From contig CAJTEW010000001.1 of assembly GCA_910575605.1 (NCBI GenBank), forward strand, positions 248,001 to 312,000: a DNA stretch of 64,000 bases, written 5' to 3'. The translations under genes and the position numbers were made by a program. The DNA is from Lachnospiraceae bacterium (GTDB taxonomy: Bacteria > Bacillota > Clostridia > Lachnospirales > Lachnospiraceae). The notes below the pieces were generated by a model. It did no database searches and was not told where the DNA came from. It saw nothing but the letters and a program-made list of their open reading frames with translations. Below are positions 43,924 through 52,730 of the stretch, in pieces (position 1 is the first letter of the stretch; each line of letters starts with the position of its first letter).

Positions 43924-46900
43924 TCATTCAAAACGTTGCCAATTATTTTCATATTCTTTTTCATGTTTCCGAAACTGCTCTGTCAATTCATAATATTCTT
44001 TCTTCTCTAATTTAGCTAATTCTACAATTTCTCTATCTTTATCCTTCTCAAATAGATCAAATAGAATTTCTCTTGGTTCCCTTTCCTTACTCCAACTTGT
44101 ATCTGTAAATACAGGACTTATACTCTCCATCAATTTTAATGCCAATGCTCTCCTGTTTTTAACCTGCTCCATAGCTGTTAAAGCTAATTCTTTCCATAGA
44201 TATTCTCCTTCTACTTGTTCATATCCATATGTATAATCAAATATTTTATTATACCTCTTATCTGGTTCCATATTGCACCAAAAAATCAAAACATCTGAAT
44301 GATTTTTTGACAATGTGTCCCTCCCTGCCCGACTATCACTTTTTATCATCCTCAATATATTTGACCTCTTGCCACTACTCTCAACAAATACATTCAGAAA
44401 TAATATCGGCTGTTCTTTATACAATTCATCTAATACTGTATCCATATTATAGTTTATTGAATATTTGCTTTCTATATCATCTTTAATCCACTCATAAAAC
44501 TTTATAATATATTGCTCATTTTCTCCATTTATATTATTACATAACAATGATATAATTGTTTTAACGCAACTTAGCACTATATCAGGTCCATTGCTCAAGC
44601 TTGTATCATATATAGATATGTTTTCACTTGATAAAAAAGTCAAAATGCTCTTTTTAACCTTTTCATCTATAACTCCTTTTAGTTTTTCTTCAAATCTCAC
44701 TTTACTTGTAATCAAATCCCATATAACAGCATCACAATTACCATATTTAATAAAGTCCTGCATATACTCCATAAATTCTTTTATTGGAAGTTCTAAAAAA
44801 CTTCGGCATCGAGACAACATATAAAATGTAGATATATCTGTTTTTCTATTTTTCACAATATTATGGAATCTTGCTATTTCACTTGTAAAATAATTTCCAT
44901 TAATAACTAATGCCACATAAGCACTGTTTAACTTTACATCTTGTAATAACTTTCCTAACTTTTCTTTTATATCAGCAGTATCATTTTGTCCATTCAATAT
45001 TCCCTGCATCATACTCAACATTCCTGGAATATATCTATTTTCTTTTAGCACCTCACATAGCATATCCCACATCAAATTACAATGTACAGATTTTGACAAT
45101 TCTTTTCCTAATTGCAACAAATTAGTCTCTGCTAACACTAAATCTTTATGAACCTTTTTAAACAAAGATAAATCTTCTGCTAATATTTTTCCATAATAAA
45201 TTATTTTTTCTCTATGTATTTTATTTATTTCTTCAAAAGAGAACTTCGAAAGGAAAAATAACTCATGAGTATAAGAAATGCACCAATAAAGTACCTCTTC
45301 CTCCAAATTTTTAGGCTTTAGCAATTCCTCTATTTCTTGCATTCTCACAGTAATACAGTCTGGATAATTATTTTGAAAATATAACTTATTCCTAATCGCA
45401 ATATATCCCTCCCTCCAAAACATCCTTTTCCTAATATTTACAGCTATTTTTTCTGTATTAGAGATTTGACCGTGTTCAATTAGTTTAAATATTTTAATTG
45501 TAAAATCTTTCGACATTAAAACTGATAACATGTTTATATCCATGGCCAATTCTTCAATATAACCTGCAAATACATCAAACCAATAATCTTCATTTTCCTT
45601 TGCATTTTCTTTTATTACCTTATTAAAATCTGGAAATTCCCTATATGCCAATCCTGTACCATATCCTTTTTCCAGTGTCTTCATCAAACATTTCAACCCC
45701 ATTTCCTTTTTATCCCCATCCACCCACTGCTTTATTAATTTAAGTCTCTCATCTGCACATTTCTTATTCATAAAATTCGTATGCTGGAAATACCTTTTAA
45801 TATTTGATTCCTCACCAGTATGAGTTTCTTCTGTAATCATCAAATTTATACAATCAATAAAATAGTCTGGATAATATGCTAGTGTTGATATTATTGTATT
45901 AATTCTATCTGTATAGAATAGATTGCTTCGTATTTTATCCCAATCTCTTTTTATACAGTCAATCACTTTTTGGGGTCTTATTTTCGATAAGTGGTAGAAA
46001 CATTCTTTTTGGCTTGGTCGTAGTGATGACAGATCAGCAAATTCACCATCTATCCACTGTTCTGCAATTTCCACCACAATTGCATTATCATACAAAAAAG
46101 ATAGTCTGTGTGCAAAAGACATTCTCATTCTATCCGTTCCATTATCTATAATTGATTTTTTTAATGCATTTTTTCTATAAGATTGGATTGCTGCCTTCGC
46201 CAAATAATTACTCAAAGCATGTGGAAGAATAGCACACCATTTTCCTCTGGTCTGCAGTATATCCCTATTTTTTAACTCCTCCAGATAGTCTACAGACTGC
46301 CTTAAACGTATACCTGTCAAAATACTAAGCTTTTCTAACTCACTTTCTGGTTCTTCATCCTCATAATCCACAGAATATAGTAAAGAAAATGTTTTAGCCG
46401 TCATAAATAGCTCTGTGTTCTCATTTCCTTTTTGCCAAAACAAACGTTTAAATAACTCTGAGTCTCTTATCGTAACTATATCTCTGTTAGATTCTGATAA
46501 ATACTTTGCAAATAACAATGCAAGTCTCACATTCCCACCAGACATTTCTACAATACGGTTTATAACTTGAAATGGAATCCATGTATAATTCTTTATTACT
46601 ATTTCTTCAATCATATAATCAGAGGCTGACTTTAACATAAATGATGCTGTCTCTTCAGTATTTTCGTCTTTCACATCATACTCTACAGTAATAAGACTCA
46701 CCATTGTTTCCTGAGTTCTACATATTGTCATTAGCCTTACATGCAGATCTGCACTACAATTATCTAAAATCACTACTGTCTTGTCATTTTTTAAAATCAC
46801 TTCCCTAAGCATTTGTTCTGCTGTAGGCTCTAAATGCTCTGCCGCGTCTGCATAGATTACCTTTGTTGGACTTAATGCATCCGCTCCCACCTGCCTGTCA

Positions 46901-47658
46901 AAGAGTTCTTCTATCATCCTTGTCTTTCCAACTCCAGATAAACCTGTTATTCTTATTACCGAAGAGCCCTTACTTATTAAATTCCGAATTCTCTGAATCC
47001 CCTCCAAAACTGTTATTTCTTCATTAGTAGTATAATCATGTACGCGCTTTTCGTGATCTATGACATAATCTTTATAACGTTTATTTTGTGTGTCTGACCA
47101 TCTTCCATATGCCCTCCATCCTTGCATATACCTATCTATTTTTTCCCTTACCCATATAATCAATGCTGGATAGCTTCGCACCCATGTAGCTATCCTGTTA
47201 CTGTCCATATAATCCAAGAATATACTTTCTGCTCCCTGATAATCCTGTACTGCCTCTTTCATCGCCGCAATACGTTTTTTGTACATTTTATCTGATACAG
47301 AACTTCTGCCACAGGCTAAAATATATGCTCCCTTTTCTTTGCACAATTCCTGTATGGATTCTTTCAAGGTTCCTGATTTATCTCTCATTTCTTTTAAAAT
47401 ATCACTATATGAAAGATCAGCCACTTTGACTTGGAATCCCACTTTATTTCTCGGTATAAAAGAATTTTTGTCCACATTCCCATTATATTCGCAACGTACA
47501 TCTATACCTCCATCAGCAGCATCCTGATTTCCGCCCCAAAAAACAGTACGAACGTTTGTATAAAATTTTTTTAATTCTTCTTCGCATAAAAGACCTATTA
47601 AATTCCGCAGCATTGAATCATCTAGTTCTTTAATATGTGTACTTTCTATTTCAAGCAT
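43924..47658 (-). CDS. Large STAND-type NTPase with N-terminal PD-(D/E)xK-like nuclease domain; candidate Avs-like antiviral protein
   Basis: A 1244-residue AT-rich gene unlike its neighbours. Residues about 40-130 look like a restriction-type nuclease: ADGGIDV (Asp49 and Asp53) followed by VGFQVKVADLS (Gln76, Lys78), then YILACGRSSVSDK. Residues about 215-420 are a STAND P-loop ATPase with GLSGVGKTRMIEELF (239-253) and VVILDNC (295-301). The remaining 800 residues are helical, probable TPR/HEAT-like repeats that would sense a ligand. This nuclease-STAND-sensor order is that of Avs proteins, which recognise phage proteins and then cut DNA. No partner gene is nearby. Family membership is inferred; I could not run a search. 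Confidence 0.8.
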   Translation of the reverse strand: MLEIESTHIKELDDSMLRNLIGLLCEEELKKFYTNVRTVFWGGNQDAADGGIDVRCEYNGNVDKNSFIPRNKVGFQVKVADLSYSDILKEMRDKSGTLKESIQELCKEKGAYILACGRSSVSDKMYKKRIAAMKEAVQDYQGAESIFLDYMDSNRIATWVRSYPALIIWVREKIDRYMQGWRAYGRWSDTQNKRYKDYVIDHEKRVHDYTTNEEITVLEGIQRIRNLISKGSSVIRITGLSGVGKTRMIEELFDRQVGADALSPTKVIYADAAEHLEPTAEQMLREVILKNDKTVVILDNCSADLHVRLMTICRTQETMVSLITVEYDVKDENTEETASFMLKSASDYMIEEIVIKNYTWIPFQVINRIVEMSGGNVRLALLFAKYLSESNRDIVTIRDSELFKRLFWQKGNENTELFMTAKTFSLLYSVDYEDEEPESELEKLSILTGIRLRQSVDYLEELKNRDILQTRGKWCAILPHALSNYLAKAAIQSYRKNALKKSIIDNGTDRMRMSFAHRLSFLYDNAIVVEIAEQWIDGEFADLSSLRPSQKECFYHLSKIRPQKVIDCIKRDWDKIRSNLFYTDRINTIISTLAYYPDYFIDCINLMITEETHTGEESNIKRYFQHTNFMNKKCADERLKLIKQWVDGDKKEMGLKCLMKTLEKGYGTGLAYREFPDFNKVIKENAKENEDYWFDVFAGYIEELAMDINMLSVLMSKDFTIKIFKLIEHGQISNTEKIAVNIRKRMFWREGYIAIRNKLYFQNNYPDCITVRMQEIEELLKPKNLEEEVLYWCISYTHELFFLSKFSFEEINKIHREKIIYYGKILAEDLSLFKKVHKDLVLAETNLLQLGKELSKSVHCNLMWDMLCEVLKENRYIPGMLSMMQGILNGQNDTADIKEKLGKLLQDVKLNSAYVALVINGNYFTSEIARFHNIVKNRKTDISTFYMLSRCRSFLELPIKEFMEYMQDFIKYGNCDAVIWDLITSKVRFEEKLKGVIDEKVKKSILTFLSSENISIYDTSLSNGPDIVLSCVKTIISLLCNNINGENEQYIIKFYEWIKDDIESKYSINYNMDTVLDELYKEQPILFLNVFVESSGKRSNILRMIKSDSRAGRDTLSKNHSDVLIFWCNMEPDKRYNKIFDYTYGYEQVEGEYLWKELALTAMEQVKNRRALALKLMESISPVFTDTSWSKEREPREILFDLFEKDKDREIVELAKLEKKEYYELTEQFRKHEKEYENNWQRFE

Positions 47659-47726
47659 ATTCCATCCCTCACTTCACATTGACAGACATTCACAGATATA
47701 AAATCACAAATATTTTAAATGTAATA

Positions 47727-47758
47727 TCCCCCGATCATCTCTAAACATAATCGGGGGA
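47727..47758. repeat. Perfect 9-bp inverted repeat upstream of the STAND gene
   Basis: TCCCCCGAT and ATCGGGGGA separated by 14 bases, in an AT-rich gap of 151 bases between the STAND gene and the Rpn pseudogene. No T run follows, so it is not a standard terminator; it could be an operator, an RNA hairpin in the leader or an end scar of a mobile element. Confidence 0.5.
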
Positions 47759-47809
47759 ACATGGTTTGCATAAACATAAGAAGATAACAAATCATATCTT
47801 TATTTTATA

Positions 47810-48753
47810 TTACTTTCTTAAATTATCAACATAAAGAGCCTGTTCTGTTTCTGGTATCTTAAGCGCCTTCATTGCCTGCTCTGCAGTCCACCCCATGCTT
47901 TCCATCAGATTCTGGATAGACACTAAAATACCTTTTTTTATTCCGTTTTCTTCTACACCTTTACTTAAATTACACACAGCCTGCACCTCACTCTCCAACA
48001 TCCTTGTCATCTTAATATCAAAATCATCCTGCAGGATCTTCTTCTTTTCCTCTGGCTCTTTCTCAGAGGAAAGCAACACGTCTAACAGTTTCAAGATTCC
48101 CGTATATTTATTATCCCCGGAATGTCCTAGGCAGATCATGACTGCCGTAAGCAGGTCGTAATTTTCCTTTTTCTCCGCCACATCCCCAATGATATTTTCT
48201 TCCTGGACTACATACCGGGTAATTGTATTTTCCCTGTGCTTCGGCGGGTTTTGGCATATCCAGATGGAATAAACCTTTTTCAAGTGTTCATAATGGGCAC
48301 CCGTAAATTCCACGCCAAATTGTGAGGAAATCATCCTGCTGCAGTAATAAATCCCCCTCTTAATGATCGGGTATCCTGGATAAAAATTGTTCTGTGCTTC
48401 TACGTTGATGATCAGGCTTACCCTTTTCTCCGACTGTGGAACCAATGCATAAAAACAGATGTCATAAGTGACTGTCCCTTCCTTGATTGTGCTGTTCTCG
48501 GTGTTTGCTCCCCTGATCTGCTCCCCGCCTGCCTTTTCTTCGTCCGGATGCACTGCGTTTTTTGCTATCTGTGGTTCGCCCTCTATGTATTTCTCTGCTC
48601 CTCTGCCTCAAAGTCCCTGTATTCCTCCAGGCAGCTCTTCATAATCCACGCCAGGATAGTTTTATTTGCAAGCAGCCGTTTACATGCCGCATCGTAAGCA
48701 GCCTTATCCCCTGCGGCAGTGATATATTTTGCAAGTGTGTTCTCAGCTTCCAT
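47810..48753 (-). pseudogene. Rpn-family recombination-promoting nuclease / PD-(D/E)XK transposase-like gene, frameshifted
   Basis: The 5' part (48583-48753, 56 codons) begins MEAENTLAKYITAAGDKAAY, runs to FEAEEQRNT and stops at TAG 48583-48585. The rest continues in another frame with KYIEGEPQIAKNAVHPDE and runs to 47810. Joined, they give the usual family length of about 310. The break falls in the Glu/Gln codon run near 48600. The 247-residue downstream part has the nuclease core (LIINVEAQNNFYPGYPIIKRGIYYCSRM) with the family's E-x-Q. Members are abundant in Lachnospiraceae and act like RecA-independent recombination factors. Here it is probably dead unless the sequence has an error. Confidence 0.8.
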
Positions 48754-48879
48754 CTATCGCCCCTTATCCTCCTGTCTGCCTGTTTTCTGTCTTAATCTTA
48801 CCATAAACCTTTCCAATAATCCATATGCTATTTTTCCCTGACCTGCTTTATATGATGTATGTCCCAAATATGCGGGCAT

Positions 48880-48917
48880 AAAAAAGAAGCGCCTGGAACC
48901 ATTGCCCAGACACTTCT
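48880..48917 (-). terminator. Rho-independent terminator closing the citrate synthase operon or the small ORF
   Basis: 12-bp stem (48885-48896 with 48906-48917, two G-U pairs), 9-base loop, then five T on the minus strand. It lies 19 bases past the stop of the 74-codon frame. Confidence 0.75.
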
Positions 48918-48935
48918 CCTTTTCTTTATTTCCGC

Positions 48936-49160
48936 CTACGCTCCATATCCTGCGCTATCGCCATCTGCTGATTTCTGCCAGCCCTTAGGGGAAGGCTTTT
49001 TCTGTCCGCTGTCCCCCGGCACATCTGCCCCGACAGGTATGGAAGCCTGTCCAAAAGGTGTTTCCTGCTGTACCAGCCTTTTCGCAGCCTGGGGCGGACT
49101 GAGGTGATCTTTTATCTGTTTCTGTACTGCCTGGTCAAAGCCTTGGTATATATTATCCAC
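48936..49160 (-). pseudogene. Small broken ORF of unknown family
   Basis: A 74-residue frame (GTG start; DNIYQGFDQAVQKQIKDHL at the beginning, Pro/Gly/Lys-rich end) overlaps a second frame (49112-49231, 39 residues) that contains LEKLWFLTDEAMENWL. Joining them by one shift at about 49165 would give a continuous ~95-residue product LEKL...MENWL-VDNIYQ..., so this looks like a frameshifted remnant, possibly from a mobile element. No complete gene lies between 48754 and 49241. I do not recognise the family. Confidence 0.4.
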
Positions 49161-49241
49161 AACCAGTTTTCCATCGCTTCATCCGTAAGGAACCACAGCT
49201 TTTCCAGTGTGTTGTTGATAAGGACAAGCATGTTTTACTTT

Positions 49242-50441
49242 CTATACCAGTTTCTCTGCTACTGCCTTTATAAATTCCTCACTGCTTAATACTACCGGCT
49301 TTTCCACTGTCGTAATTAATGCCAAATCCTTTGTCATCTTTCCTTCCTCGATCGTATCGATCGTCGCTTTCTCTAACCTGCTGGCAAATTCCATCAGCTC
49401 TTTATTTCCATCTATCTCTCCCCGTTTTCTAAGGGCGCCTGTCCAGGCAAAAATAGTCGCCACTGAATTTGTAGATGTCTCCTCTCCCTTCAGATGCTTA
49501 TAATAATGTCGCTGCACTGTCCCATGGGCCGCCTCATACTCGTAATACCCTTCAGGTGATACAAGCACTGATGTCATCATGGCAAGAGAGCCAAAGGCCG
49601 AAGAAATCATATCACTCATCACATCGCCGTCATAATTCTTGCATGCCCAGACATAGCCCCCCTCTGATTTCATCACACGCGCCACTGCATCATCAATGAG
49701 CGTATAAAAGTACACGATTCCCGCCTTTTCAAACTTCTCCTTATATTCTGCATCAAAAATCTCCTGGAAAATATCTTTAAAGGTATGGTCATACTTTTTC
49801 GAAATAGTATCCTTTGTGGCAAACCAAAGATCCTGTTTAATATCCAGCGCATAATTAAAGCAGCTTCTTGCAAAGCTCTCAATAGAGTCATTCAGATTAT
49901 GCATTCCCTGAGCCACACCTGTGCTGGTATAATTATGTACAAGCTCCCTTATCTCTGTTCCGTCCTCTGCAGTGTATACAAGCTCTACCTTTCCCGCTCC
50001 CGGAATTTTCATTTCGGTGTTTTTATATACATCGCCATATGCATGTCTTGCAATGGTAATAGGCTTTTTCCAGTTTTTCACACAAGGCTCGATTCCCTTT
50101 ACTACAATCGGCGCACGGAATACCGTTCCATCAAGAATCGCGCGGATAGTCCCATTAGGGCTTTTCCACATCTCCTTTAAATTATATTCCTCCATGCGGG
50201 CTGCATTTGGCGTGATTGTAGCACATTTTACCGCCACCTTATATTTTTTTACTGCATTTGCGGAGTCAATTGTCACCTGATCGCTGGTCTCATTGCGGTA
50301 CTCAAGGCCCAGATCATAATATTTTGTATTCAGCTCTACAAATGGCTCTAAAAGATGTTTCTTTATCATCTTCCAGAGAATCCTTGTCATCTCGTCTCCG
50401 TCCATCTCTACAATGGGTGTTTCCATCTTAATCTTTGCCAT
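49242..50441 (-). CDS. icd: NADP-dependent isocitrate dehydrogenase
   Basis: Oxidises isocitrate to 2-oxoglutarate with NADP, here most likely for glutamate synthesis. The 399-residue type resembles the eukaryotic-like subfamily II (start [21 protein letters not shown], then the substrate motif around [20 protein letters not shown] and the C-terminal [14 protein letters not shown]). It is the last intact gene of the operon, 14 bases after the GntR regulator. No aconitase gene lies in the operon. Confidence 0.95.
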   Translation of the reverse strand: MAKIKMETPIVEMDGDEMTRILWKMIKKHLLEPFVELNTKYYDLGLEYRNETSDQVTIDSANAVKKYKVAVKCATITPNAARMEEYNLKEMWKSPNGTIRAILDGTVFRAPIVVKGIEPCVKNWKKPITIARHAYGDVYKNTEMKIPGAGKVELVYTAEDGTEIRELVHNYTSTGVAQGMHNLNDSIESFARSCFNYALDIKQDLWFATKDTISKKYDHTFKDIFQEIFDAEYKEKFEKAGIVYFYTLIDDAVARVMKSEGGYVWACKNYDGDVMSDMISSAFGSLAMMTSVLVSPEGYYEYEAAHGTVQRHYYKHLKGEETSTNSVATIFAWTGALRKRGEIDGNKELMEFASRLEKATIDTIEEGKMTKDLALITTVEKPVVLSSEEFIKAVAEKLV

Positions 50442-50455
50442 GCTTTTCTTCCTCC

Positions 50456-51106
50456 TTATTCTTCAATATGCAGATTCGCCATTGCATTCATAATATGCCT
50501 GTTAGCAAGCTCCTCCGCCATGTCTGCATCCTTTTTTTTAATCGCCTCCAGAATCTGCCTGTGCTCCTCCACAGACTTCTCTGCCCGTCCCTCAAAGCCC
50601 ACTGAAAGTCTCCGAGCCATCTTCACGTATTTGTGAAAGTCAGAAAGCACATGTTCCAGCACCCGGCTGTCTGACGCCTCATAAAGAACCTTGTGGAATC
50701 TCCCGTCAAGAACAGATACCTGTTCCACACACTGCTCTTTCTTTTTCAAATGAAATTCCGACAGAAGCATAATCTCCTCCAGCTCTACAAGCTGTTCCTC
50801 AGTAATATGCTCTGTTGCCCGTCTGGTACAAAGTCCTTCCAGCATAGAACGGATGATATAAATATCCCTCACATCAGCCTGGGTAATCCCCGTTACATAG
50901 GCCCCCTTATTGGGAATAATTTTCACCAAACCTTCAAGCTCAAGCTGCCTTAAAGCCTCTCTTACCGGTGTCCTGCTTACTCCCAGCTCTTCTCCTATTG
51001 AAACCTCCTTAAGCTCCTCCTTCTCCTTATAAACTCCCGATAAAATATCCTCCCGCAGTCTCTCAAACACTCTGCCGCGGAGCGAATGGTCTTCATACAC
51101 TTCCAT
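50456..51106 (-). CDS. GntR/FadR-type transcriptional regulator
   Basis: A 216-residue GntR protein of the FadR (FCD) branch: N-terminal winged helix (about 8-75; [38 protein letters not shown]; the core is [16 protein letters not shown]) and an all-helical FCD ligand domain (about 80-212) with [17 protein letters not shown] and the metal-ligand-type D and H residues in [17 protein letters not shown] proteins bind citrate-like carboxylates among others. Located between the citrate synthase and icd genes, it is a good candidate to act at the palindrome 52605-52630. Confidence 0.88.
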   Translation of the reverse strand: MEVYEDHSLRGRVFERLREDILSGVYKEKEELKEVSIGEELGVSRTPVREALRQLELEGLVKIIPNKGAYVTGITQADVRDIYIIRSMLEGLCTRRATEHITEEQLVELEEIMLLSEFHLKKKEQCVEQVSVLDGRFHKVLYEASDSRVLEHVLSDFHKYVKMARRLSVGFEGRAEKSVEEHRQILEAIKKKDADMAEELANRHIMNAMANLHIEE

Positions 51107-51168
51107 TTCCTGATATTCCTCTCTATATCCTTCCTATATTAGAACGTCTCCGTCCCTTACACTTAAAA

Positions 51169-52560
51169 CTATATTAAATGAATTCCGAGTTTTTTGCAAG
51201 CACTGTCAATCACCCCTAAAAGCTCCTCGTCCGTAAGCACCGTCACACGTCCGCTCTCATACTCTTCATCCACCCATGCCTTCACTGCGCCTGCAAGCTC
51301 TGAAGATTTATCCACCTGTCTGTCCTCTGGAAGATGAAAATACGTGTTAATCCAATGTGCAATTCCTGCAAGCCCTGATGTATTAGAAACAGCCACAAGA
51401 GGTGGACGGTTTAAAAATTTCTCTGTGTCAAACACATTGTAGATTTCCTCATTTTTGAGAAGTCCGTCGGCGTGTATGCCTGCTCTTGTCACATTGAAAT
51501 TTCGCCCTACGAAAGGAGTCCTTGAAGGAATTTTGTACCCGATTTCCTTCTCATAATACTCGGCAAGCTCTGTGATTACTGTTGTATCCATACCGTCAAG
51601 GGTTCCCCTTAGCTGGGCATATTCAAATACCATCGCCTCAAGAGGTGTATTACCTGTCCTCTCCCCGATTCCAAACAAGGAACAGTTTACCCCTCCTGCA
51701 CCATAAAGCCAAGCTGTCGTCGAATTACTGACTGCCTTGTAAAAATCATTGTGGCCGTGAAATTCAATCAGCTCACTAGGCACTCCCGCATGGACACGGA
51801 TTCCGTAAATGATTCCCGGAATAGAACGTGGTATCACTGCTCCTGGATAGTTTACCCCGTAACCCATCGTATCACAGACACGGATTTTTACCGGAATCTG
51901 GTACTCCTCCATAAGCTTCATAAGCTCCAGGCAGAAAGGAATAACAAAGCCATAAATATCTGATCTTGTAATATCCTCCAGATGACATCTTGGACTAACT
52001 CCGGTCTCAAGACATTCTCTTACAACAGAGAGATAATGCTTCATACATTCACTCCGAGTCATTTTAAGCTTGTAAAAAATATGATAGTCAGAGCAGCTTA
52101 CTAAAATCCCTGTCTCCTTCATGCCAATCTCCTTCACAAGCTCAAAATCCTTCTTACTTGCACGGATCCAGCTCGTCACCTCTGGAAATTTGTACCCCTT
52201 CTCCATACATTTATACACTGCGTCCCTGTCCTTCTTGCTGTACAGGAAAAACTCACACTGACGGATTTTCCCGTTTACCCCGCCAAGTTTATGAAAATAA
52301 TCATAAAGTGTCACAATCTGCTCTGTACTGTAAGGTGCTCTGGACTGCTGTCCGTCGCGGAAGGTCGTATCTGTAATCCAAATCTCCTCCGGCATACTGT
52401 GAGGCACAATACGATCATTAAACGCAATTTTAGGTACTTCATTATAACTGAACAGATTGCGGAACACATTAGGAGAATCCACCTCCACGAGGGGATACAT
52501 GTGCTCCTCCAGCTGTAGCAAATTTGAATGTTTATCAAGATATACTTTTCTATTCTCCAT
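51169..52560 (-). CDS. Re-citrate synthase-like enzyme of the 2-isopropylmalate/homocitrate synthase family
   Basis: A 463-residue aldol-type acyltransferase of the LeuA/NifV superfamily. ITDTTFRDGQQSRAPYS holds the metal Asp, ECLETGVSPRCHLEDITRSD the middle, and ELIEFHGHNDFYKAVSN the metal-binding His pair. Rather than leucine or nitrogenase genes, it is followed by a GntR regulator and icd, the context known for Re-citrate synthase of Clostridium kluyveri and relatives, which makes citrate from acetyl-CoA and oxaloacetate. The ATG at 52558-52560 with AGGAAG 6-7 bases upstream fits; an open frame extends 22 codons further and is not used. Substrate is by context only. Confidence 0.8.
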   Translation of the reverse strand: MENRKVYLDKHSNLLQLEEHMYPLVEVDSPNVFRNLFSYNEVPKIAFNDRIVPHSMPEEIWITDTTFRDGQQSRAPYSTEQIVTLYDYFHKLGGVNGKIRQCEFFLYSKKDRDAVYKCMEKGYKFPEVTSWIRASKKDFELVKEIGMKETGILVSCSDYHIFYKLKMTRSECMKHYLSVVRECLETGVSPRCHLEDITRSDIYGFVIPFCLELMKLMEEYQIPVKIRVCDTMGYGVNYPGAVIPRSIPGIIYGIRVHAGVPSELIEFHGHNDFYKAVSNSTTAWLYGAGGVNCSLFGIGERTGNTPLEAMVFEYAQLRGTLDGMDTTVITELAEYYEKEIGYKIPSRTPFVGRNFNVTRAGIHADGLLKNEEIYNVFDTEKFLNRPPLVAVSNTSGLAGIAHWINTYFHLPEDRQVDKSSELAGAVKAWVDEEYESGRVTVLTDEELLGVIDSACKKLGIHLI

Positions 52561-52604
52561 TTTTATCTTCCTGGCCTTTCCTGTAGTAAAGTGTAAAATT
52601 ATTT

Positions 52605-52630
52605 CTGTATAATTGTATACAATCATACAG
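52605..52630. promoter_or_regulatory. 26-bp operator palindrome over the -10 of the citrate synthase promoter
   Basis: Halves CTGTATAATTGTA and TACAATCATACAG are inverted copies differing at one symmetric position; the central 12 bases ATTGTATACAAT are a perfect palindrome containing the GT-AT-AC core seen in FadR-type operators. It covers the -10 and part of the spacer, so binding would block transcription. Confidence 0.68.
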
Positions 52631-52640
52631 ACAATGTCAA
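52612..52640 (-). promoter_or_regulatory. Sigma-A promoter of the Re-citrate synthase operon
   Basis: Perfect TTGACA (52635-52640), 17 bases, TACAAT (52612-52617) on the minus strand, 51 bases before the ATG. Confidence 0.7.
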
Positions 52641-52670
52641 GAAAAAGTTAAAATTTATCTTCATCAAATA

Positions 52671-52723
52671 AAACAAGGTGTAGGGTCCTTTGATAATTCG
52701 CATAGACCTTACACCTTGTTTTT
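52671..52723 (-). terminator. Rho-independent terminator after ilvA
   Basis: Stem of 10 + 4 bp interrupted by one mismatch (52673-52686 with 52705-52719), 18-base loop, T-rich both sides, 7 bases past the ilvA stop. Confidence 0.78.
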
Positions 52724-52730
52724 AATTCTT

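Noticed and set aside
47727-47758. Rho-independent terminator for the Rpn pseudogene
   Set aside because: The stem is good but no T run follows in either direction.
52561-52626. Longer citrate synthase starting at 52626
   Set aside because: The extension would cross the promoter -10 and operator; the ATG at 52558-52560 has a good ribosome site.
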